A DNA stretch of 64,000 bases from Entoloma clypeatum (lineage: Eukaryota; Basidiomycota; Agaricomycetes; Agaricales; Entolomataceae), in the NCBI GenBank assembly GCA_963565915.1, contig OY751488.1, positions 434,001-498,000 on the forward strand, written 5' to 3'. This document shows, one piece after another, positions 57,253 through 64,000 of the stretch. Each line of letters opens with the position of its first letter. Positions within the stretch are counted from its first letter, which is position 1. The notes beneath the pieces were generated by a model that saw only the letters and a list, made by a program, of their open reading frames with translations, had not been told where the DNA came from and made no database searches. The position numbers and the translations under genes were made by a program.

Positions 57253-59936
57253 CATCAGCAAACCAGATGTGTGCTAGGTAGCACTTGATAGCACTCCATA
57301 GTGGTATAGCACTGTAGCATACATTATTTCGTTTGTAGCACTACATAGTCACATACTCATGCTACAAAGTGCTACAGAATCACATACTTATGCTACATAG
57401 CACTCCATAGCAATTTGCTACAAAGCACTCCATAGCACTCCATAGCAAGGCATATCTTACATACCATTAGCATTGCTCTCTTGCTACTACTAATCTCACA
57501 AACCATAAATCCAAATTAAACCAATTAACCAATACATTGCAGGATATACATAATTACAAAATTAACAAAGTATGGTATACATTGCCCCCACCTCTTCGCA
57601 CCTCCGCCTGCAGTTCATTGTGGACTGGTGCATCCCCCCGTGTTTGTGCGCATGTCACTCACATCGGCCTGTTCTTTGGTGCATCAGGGGGCTCACGCAG
57701 GTGACGCGTCAGGGTGCTTACCCGGCAAGTATGCGCCATGCATGTCTAACAGCAGTCCCCCACCCTGTCTCGCCTCCCACACACGCCCAGTGTGCCTGTT
57801 GCCAATCTCGTGTTTTGGGTACCATTTCTTGCGCCATGCTGCCATTCCTAGTGCATGTCCTGCCATTCGTTTCTCGCAGTGTCCCGCCGTTCTCGCATGT
57901 CCCGCCTTTCACCCGTGTCCCGCCTTTCGCATGTGCCCCGCCGTTCTCACGTGTTCCGCACCGTTTGCCCGCCGGGTCTCATCTGCCGTAGTCCCGCTGT
58001 TCTTGTGTCTTGTCAGTGGGCTGCTTCTGACATGATGTCAGAGTGCTTACCTATATAGGGGGGTCCATGGCCCTCCTTTGAACGGAGGGGGGAGGCATCA
58101 ACCGAGGAGGAGGGAGGAGGGAGGAGGGAGGAGGGAGGAGGAGGGAGGTGATGGTAGAAGGCAAGGCAACATGATGGGGACTTAGAATATTCTTCGACTT
58201 TCGGCCATTGCCGAGGTCGGCAAGTTCCGGAATGTCATTATGCATGGCCCGGAACTTGCCGCTTATGTATCAATAACAGAGCGCCGCCGCTCCACGTCTT
58301 CCTGCCTTCCCTCATCCCCTCCACCTCCCACCTCCTCCCTCTGTTCAAATGAGGGCCACAGACCCCCCTATATAGGTAAGCATCCTGATGTCATGTCAGA
58401 AGCAGCCCACTGACAAGACACAAGAACAGCGGGACTACGGCAGATGAGACCCAGCGGGGGAACGGTGCAGAACATGTGAGAACGGCGGGGCATGCGCGAA
58501 AGGCGGGACACGCATGAAAGGCGGGACATGCGAGAACGGCGGGACACTGCGAGGAACAAACAGCGGGGCACTGCGAGGAACAAACAGCGGGACACTGTGA
58601 GGAACGAATGGCGGAACATGCGCGAGGAACGGCAGCATGGCACAAGAAATGGTACTCAAGACACGAGAACGGCGACAGGTGCACTGGGCGTGTGTGGGAG
58701 GTGAGACAGGGTGGGGGACCGCCGTTAGACACGCATGGCACGTACTTGCCGGGTAAGCACCCTGACATGTCACCTGCGTGAGCCCCCTGACACACCAAAG
58801 AACAGGCCAACATGAGGGACATGCACACAAACACGGGGGGATGCACCAGAGGAAATGGTACAGAACACACGCGAAAACGGCACAACACGCGTGATTAACA
58901 GCTGAGGGAACGCAGGAACGGCGGGAAGCATGCGAGAAACGGCACCCGAGATGCCAGAACGCATGCCAGAACGGTGAGGCCATGCAGGAATGGCAGGACA
59001 CCGCGAGGAACGAATGACATGGGACACACAGGAACGGCACAGAACATGCCAGAATGGGAGGGCATGCACCAGGAACGGTACAGAACGCGCGAGAATGGTG
59101 GGGGCACGCAGGAACAGCGGGGGAACGGCACAGAACACGTGAGAACAGCGGGACGTGCCCGAGAAACAGTGCCTGAGACACGAGAACAGTGGCAGGCATG
59201 TGGGAAGTGTGCGTGGGAGGTGAGACAAGGTGGGGAACCGCCGTTAGACACACATGGTGCATACTTGCCAGGTAAGCACCCTGACATGTCACCTGCGTGA
59301 GCCCGCTGATGTGCCAAAGTACAGGCCAGACCTGACGGACACACGTACAAACACAGGGAGATGCATCAGTCCACCTCATGCCTGCGAGGTACTTGTGGGA
59401 CATGAGAGGCAGGTGACGAGAGGAACACATGCACGGACGAGAGCTGAGAGACATGCGGGGGGGGGGGGGGTGGAGGATTATGTCAGGCTGGACAAGAGGG
59501 GCAGAGCTGTAAATGAGAGTTGCACAGGTGACGAGAGAGACAACGCGCAGGCAAGGGCTGTGCAGGGGGATGACTCGCGAGATCTCATTTCTTGTACATT
59601 TTCAGTGTAGCACAATATTTGAGATGTGTTTTCATGACTTTCAGTATTTCTTGAATGAAAAAAAACAACTCTTTCTTTGTGCCATGCAAAGAGTGTCAAC
59701 CTTTAGAAATATTGAGCACTACAAAAGGCTATGAGACTACAATACTATGGTGCTACCAGGTTTTTATACTACACAGTGTTATAGTACTATGATGTTACAA
59801 TGCTATCATGCTTTAGTACTATATTGCTAGAGGTTGCTATGCCTGTCAGTGAGGTTGCTACAAGATGCTATGGCTGCTATGCACATGAGTGTGTTTGCTA
59901 TGGTTTGCTACCAGCTCTGGGACCACTTTGCTGATG
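57253..59936. mobile_element. Nested foldback-like element inside hAT C
   Basis: CATCAGCAAA at 57253-57262 is matched by TTTGCTGATG at 59927-59936, a perfect 10-bp inverted terminus. Comparison with copies A and B places the insertion exactly here, at a TA-rich site (flanks GTAG and TATA). Both ends carry dense subterminal TAGCA/TGCTA motifs (57270-57460 and 59730-59920). No transposase is encoded. The TSD is unclear (TA at most). Confidence 0.7.
57625..58849. repeat. 1.2-kb palindrome with a diverged third arm
   Basis: The left arm (57625 to about 58100) and right arm (about 58345-58849) are near-identical inverted copies, from GGTGCATCCCCCCGTG inward to CCTATATAGGGGGGTC. At the centre, GGCAAGTTCCGG (58219-58230) pairs with CCGGAACTTGCC (58249-58260). 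A third, more diverged copy of the right arm follows at about 58890-59400. Long cysteine/proline-rich open frames over this region are by-products of CCGCC/GTTCTCGC repeats. Confidence 0.88.
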
Positions 59937-60930
59937 TATATATAGAGTTATATACATGAGCTATGGATGGTAGAAAGTTGGTGCTCCAAATTGATGCATC
60001 AAAACATAATGTAAATCGTGATGAATAGTGTGGCATGGTGTTTTCAAACACAAAAAACAACATTTTCTAGCTTCCTCCTTTGCACAACATTTGTACTCTA
60101 AATATACTATACATATACTATTGAAACAGTGTATGTAAACCTATTCAGACCCTTCAAATAAAATTAAATGACTTGATGAGGTGAATATGAGCAAAATAGG
60201 TCGAAAATTTGACCAAATTTTTTTGTTCCAGCTTTGGATTCTCCTCATTCAGGGGATCTCACAGCACATTTGTTTCTCAAATTTGGCTCATTCATTAGGG
60301 AGATATAACACTTTTACTGAAATCTGCACATTTCATTATTTCTATCTTATCTGGACTTCTAAAAATTATACAAAGTGCTTTAGAAGGTGAATACATATCT
60401 ATTTATGAGTTCTATCACTTCCAACTATTATTAGACCATGAGGAAGGCACTGTGCGCACCTGCACAATGCATTTTGCGTATTGTTTACTATTATTTGGTG
60501 TAGAGCATGGCACCTCTATGACCTAAAATCTGTGGCATCATTCCATAAAAACAACACATATTTATTGACATATGATACTCTGCTACATAATTGATATAGT
60601 CTGTAAGCTGACTTCCTCCTGTGTAGCCATATTAAGGAGAAATGCGATGTTTTTTGAGTTTGTTTACATATATTTGACACATTTGATGCGCGCATGATGC
60701 GCATCATCCAACATTGAAACGACGCATCTACCCATTGCTGACTCTGCAATGAGGGGCACAGATGCTGAAAAGGCCAGAATATATTTATAGATCTTATTTA
60801 TAATCTGTCTACTTGTGATCGAGGCAGGAGGGAGCACGCACACACACCTTTTGTGTTTTTTTTTTAGGTGTGCCTATTTGGGAAGTGGGAAAGTTGTGAT
60901 GTAGAATGAGTGTGATGCACCAGATATAAT

Positions 60931-61013
60931 GGACTGGTGGCTCAGTTGGTTAGATAGAGGACTGAACTAATGTTCTGTACTATAGAGGTTGTGAGTTCAA
61001 TTCTTGCAAATGG
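60931..61013 (+). ncRNA. tRNA-like sequence (SINE head or tRNA relic) in hAT C
   Basis: TGGCTCAGTTGG at 60938-60949 matches the A-box/D-arm consensus and GAGTTCAATTCT at 60993-61004 is B-box-like, at normal tRNA spacing. The acceptor stem does not pair, so it is not a working tRNA. It lies in sequence absent from copies A and B, consistent with a small SINE insertion, but I cannot find its TSD. Confidence 0.6.
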
Positions 61014-61660
61014 CATAAATTTTGCACTTTGCCGTTTCGTGATCTTGATTTCTGTTCCTCGGATTGTTCCATGGAAAATACCGGTTTAAACTGATCCGAA
61101 CCAGTCTTTGGCCGGTCTTTCAAATTCTAAAGTTTCGAGTGAACCAAAGACCGGCCGTGATCCGAAACCTTAAAAACTGAGACTGGTGGTCCGGTCTCTC
61201 ACCAGTTCGGTCCCGTCCGGTCTCGGTCTGAAATCAATGAAGGTAAACTGGACCTTTAAACACTAGATGTCAATGCCTTGGGAGCCAAAATGGAGGCTGA
61301 CCATTTCGAAGGAGCCGATTGGTAAGTGGGATAGGGAATATATCATGCAGGATGCCTCGAAATCAGCATTTTCAGAGAAGCTGGCTGTGAGATAACCCCC
61401 TGACCAGAGGTTTGGAGAACAATGAAATGATCTGAAAGCCGCGAACTCTTCCTTTGAACTGACACTAGAGCAGTAGCACCCCGGAAGGAACCCATGCCTG
61501 ACAAGGTAGAGGGGGAAAAATAAATCCCGGAACAATCAGCACACCGGGAGAAGACTCATAATGTCTTTGAGTTGGAGGAAACCTGCTATTGCATACAGGA
61601 GTTCATTCAGTAGAATGGAGTGTATGGGTTGCTTAAAGACGATCAGACCCTTGCCCGCAA

Positions 61661-62128
61661 AGGTATAAAAGACTCACTGGTGATGATGGCCCCAAGAAGG
61701 TAGCCTGAAGATGTTCTGTTGAGACCTGACATAGTTGTATAGTCAGATTAATTGTGCGAGCCAAGCAAGCAAGAAATGGCGGCTGATGGGGCATAGCGGC
61801 TTAGAGACAACCACCGATCATTCTGATCCAGGCTCAGACAGTGGAAAGTTACGCTCTATCTCTTGTCCAGCCTGTAACATGTATAGTGTAGAGAGAAGAT
61901 AAGACAGTGGATCCATACAGTAACTGTGGACAATAGTTTTCTTTTTGAAGTGGGTTCACTCCCATCAGGGGCCTCTTCAGGTTTCCTCTTGTATCCCTAT
62001 TGATGTAGTTGATTGAGTGGAGGGTATCCATGGTATTCAGACGTAACTCACCCGAGAATGAAATCTAGCTGGCGCCATAACCTTTTAATACACATAAATT
62101 ATCACAAGGCCCTCTACTGCATAAGGGC
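61661..62128. other. Upstream region of the F-box-like gene
   Basis: An in-frame continuation upstream of the F-box-like motif (FAGKGLIVFKQPIHSI) reaches about 61680. Beyond that I see no supported start, gene or repeat. Confidence 0.35.
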
Positions 62129-62587
62129 TTACCTCTGCGGGTCCTGAAGTGGCCTGTGGACCCAGAGCTCCCGCAGAAGATCCATAAGCTTGTAAATTCT
62201 CGGTAAATAGCTTGAGACTAGAAAGGAAGGCGGCCTCGTGCCTCTTTGTGGAAAGAGCCTTTTGGCAATTTGTTGAAGGGGCTGTTCGGGACTTTGGCAT
62301 TGGGTTGAAGTGGGTGTATCAATATTGCTAACTGACTTACTTTCCATCCTTATAAGCAAGATGAATAACAACAATACAATTCTAACATAGATGCTTGTTA
62401 TTGTTGTTATATCCTCCGCACCATCGCCCTTCATGATTCGCGCATAGAACAGATCTCGGTGCCGACTCTCAACCAAAAATTCTTTTTGTTTAAGGCTCAG
62501 TAATGTCACGTTGTTGCCTGGAAACTGGGCTGTTAACCATAAGTTATACTGTGTGACTATTTTGGTTTTACCTGTAAAGATCATCAT
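62129..62587 (-). CDS. Hypothetical host protein or two exons
   Basis: ATG at 62587 opens MMIFTGKTKIVTQYNLWLTA and continues to HRDLFYARIMKGDGAEDI. The next stretch is AT-rich and hydrophobic and may be a retained intron. It is followed by SPEQPLQQIAKRLFPQRGTR and LPRIYKLMDLLRELWVH up to a stop at 62129. No family is recognised. It is on the same strand as its neighbours. Confidence 0.4.
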   Translation of the reverse strand: MMIFTGKTKIVTQYNLWLTAQFPGNNVTLLSLKQKEFLVESRHRDLFYARIMKGDGAEDITTITSIYVRIVLLLFILLIRMESKSVSNIDTPTSTQCQSPEQPLQQIAKRLFPQRGTRPPSFLVSSYLPRIYKLMDLLRELWVHRPLQDPQR

Positions 62588-62739
62588 TATAAAAGCCTAC
62601 AATTATTATTGCAAATGTTCGCAGGCATTTTATTGCCTATAGAGGAGAGTATGAATCTTGAGAATGTATTCAAGTGAACAAGGAATTTTGGTCTACCAAG
62701 TAGGTACAATGTTTGACAACTATCCGATACTCTGGGGAT

Positions 62740-63543
62740 TTAGAGGTAGATCACGGGAGAGGCTGCTGTTGAAACCGCTTGCGCCTCGGGTGCGAGAAAG
62801 ATTTCAAGGGGTCGGAGAGTACCTCCTCCAACCAGATAGGGAATGACAGTGTACTGGATGAATAAATAAAGTAGGAGAATGTTGAAAAAGATGAATAGGG
62901 AGCCAATCAAGAGAAAGTAGGAGCCCCACTTCAGGTATTGAAATTTTTCAGGTGGAGAAGCCGTCGAAAGATCGGTTAATGCAGTGTTCTGTGAAAGTAA
63001 ACATGAACCAACCTGAGAGGCCATTGACGGCCGTTTGGGATACCAAATCTGGATGTGGGATTTCTCACCCAAGTTGGATGACACAGCAGCTATCACTTCT
63101 TTCTCAAAATTGCCAATTGCCTGCGGAATTGTTAGTGTCAGCAAATGAACGAGAAAAGTGCTTACATCAACAACCTGGACGCGACCCTTGCTCTTATGTT
63201 GTAAACAGCGGACAGGCTCCCCCGTAGCACAGTCATAGACGCCAATAACTCCATCATCGCCGCCCATGACTACCCAATTGAAAGTTTGTTGAGCAAGCAT
63301 GATTTGAAGAGGTACATTGACGGTTATCATGTGATTGTAATGCCGCACCCGCTGCATTGTGCAGAGTGAATATAAATCTATGCCGTTCAAAAGGTTTGAG
63401 ACAAAGAGACTGTCTCCGTCAAGCAATGAATGTCCTCTATAAATATTGTTGAGGTCGAGAGGGTGGGAACCAAAGATGGCCTACATTCTGGTTTGAACAA
63501 CTCGGCTCGACTGCCAACTCCATGGATCAATGGTGTACGCCAT
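62740..63543 (-). pseudogene. WD40-like protein with C-terminal membrane segment (one nonsense codon)
   Basis: ATG at 63543 opens MAYTIDPWSWQSSRVVQTRM and meets TAG at 63483-63481 (CAG by C-to-T is the simplest source). The frame continues with DSLFVSNLLNGIDLYSLCTM, then WVVMGGDDGVIGVYDCATGE, a WD40-blade pattern. A GTAAGC..CGCAG intron (about 63156-63112) and probably a short GTTGGT..CACAG intron near 63015-62990 interrupt it. After a short linker the protein ends in a strongly hydrophobic segment (YFLLIGSLFIFFNILLLYLF) and a stop at 62740. A membrane-tethered single propeller fragment is inferred. A paralogous fragment is at 35388. Confidence 0.6.
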
Positions 63544-64000
63544 ACTGTGACCAGTTGTTGAGATCAAAATGTATGATATCGATAGTAATCTTACATGGTG
63601 TGGGACTCAGTAAAGATGACAATAAGACTTTTGTAAGGGCGACCTTACAATCCAAGACTTGAACTCAGATACTTGCAAGGGAGATCCAAAGTTTAGATTG
63701 AGCAGTTGGATAACTAATACAACACATACCTTGCAAGGGAGATCCAAAGAGAAAGTTCTAAGGATTCCCCTGCAAGCTAGTTAGATAAATAGTAAAATGA
63801 GATGTGAAATAAAAGATAAAATGAGATGAATGAATGATGAGTAATGATTGGGAGTAGGGATGGGGGATGGATGGAAACAAGATGAATGATAGTACCTGTG
63901 ATCCGATGTCCAGAGCAGCGGATGGGCACGGAGTCATCGGATGCGGAGTCGTCGGATAAGATGTCGGAGGCAGCGGATACAATCGGAGGATGTCGGAGAT
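63544..64000. other. Window end: short direct repeats, no gene
   Basis: CTTGCAAGGGAGATCCAAAG occurs at 63672-63691 and again at 63730-63749. The last 100 bases are rich in CGGAT/GTCGGA repeats. This could be the edge of another element, which the window does not show. Confidence 0.5.

Larger units (their letters stand above)
56239..61265 (+). mobile_element. Non-autonomous hAT element, copy C, with nested insertion
   Basis: The element is 5027 bp from TAGTGTTTAAAGG to CCTTTAAACACTA, with exact 8-bp TSDs GATGTCAA at 56231-56238 and 61266-61273. The outer 1 kb on each side matches copies A and B. The extra length is mainly a 2.7-kb insertion at 57253-59936. It encodes no transposase and lies inside the F-box-like gene. 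Confidence 0.94.
45736..61660 (-). pseudogene. F-box-like host gene cut by three transposable elements
   Basis: Exon sequence lies at 61660-61274, 56230-56049, 48833-48721 and 46501-45736 on the minus strand. The N-terminal part reads LLNELLYAIAGFLQLKDIMS then LLPVC, a TGA at 61538-61536, and LFRDLFFPLYLVRHG, an F-box-like pattern where VCR-LFRD would be expected. The rest is leucine-rich (PLSTLMSFLSCHLKVSNISI). When the three elements and one TSD copy each are ignored, the frame is open across all junctions (QGIDI-QKLAD, LLQAG-SDLEK, FDKLTA-LKVSE). F-box proteins usually link substrates to SCF ubiquitin ligases; the target here is unknown. Confidence 0.8.

Noticed and set aside
57572..59454. 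Cysteine- and proline-rich open frames up to about 340 codons
   Set aside because: They follow the CCGCC/GTTCTCGC repeats in the palindrome arms and occur on both strands, so they reflect repeat composition.
60931..61013. Functional tRNA gene
   Set aside because: A and B boxes are present but the acceptor stem does not pair and the anticodon arm is poor.

Overview
This window looks like nuclear DNA from a mushroom-forming basidiomycete (Agaricomycetes). The reasons are short GT..AG introns of about 47-67 nt, fungal-type Ty3/Gypsy chromoviruses and Ty1/Copia elements, an intron-bearing hAT transposase with a BED finger, and Spt5-like NGN/KOW paralogues of a kind I associate with mushroom genomes. 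The species cannot be named from sequence alone. Most of the 64 kb is transposable elements (TEs), many of which can be delimited exactly by long terminal repeats (LTRs), terminal inverted repeats (TIRs) and target-site duplications (TSDs). Host genes survive mainly as fragments between them.

Layout. 1-2500: 3' half of a Gypsy chromovirus (RNase H, integrase, chromodomain, 3' LTR). 3551-9171: complete Copia element with a 5-bp TSD and a copia-type half-tRNA primer site. 9.2-17.4 kb: minus-strand host exons of unknown function, split by a non-autonomous hAT element (copy A, 13155-15497). 17448-27078: a 9.6-kb LTR element on the minus strand with two 1068-bp LTRs and gag but no pol; about 3 kb of its interior reads like an intron-rich gene on the opposite strand. 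27.1-36.2 kb: host remnants, a tandem repeat and a minisatellite. 36476-36849: hAT fragment (copy D). 36.85-38.0 kb: Spt5-like pseudogene. 38.0-38.9 kb: repeats around a 200-N gap. 39.3-43.9 kb: autonomous-type hAT with a 1358-bp tRNA-headed, poly(A)-tailed retroposon inside it. 43.9-45.7 kb: a second Spt5-like gene, 5'-truncated. 45.7-61.7 kb: one minus-strand F-box-like host gene cut by three insertions (hAT B, Gypsy-2, hAT C), each with an exact TSD. 62.1-63.5 kb: two minus-strand genes, one WD40-like with a C-terminal membrane segment.

Three themes tie the window together. First, nearly every broken TE frame is broken by stops explainable by C-to-T change (CGA to TGA, CAG/CAA to TAG/TAA, TGG to TAG/TGA), and Copia LTR differences are all transitions, mostly at CpG; this points to methylation-driven decay. 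Second, a GGCCGTTGGGC-type 20-bp minisatellite recurs inside unrelated elements. Third, insertion order can be read by mentally excising elements at their TSDs, most clearly in the F-box-like gene, whose frame is open across all three junctions once the insertions are removed.
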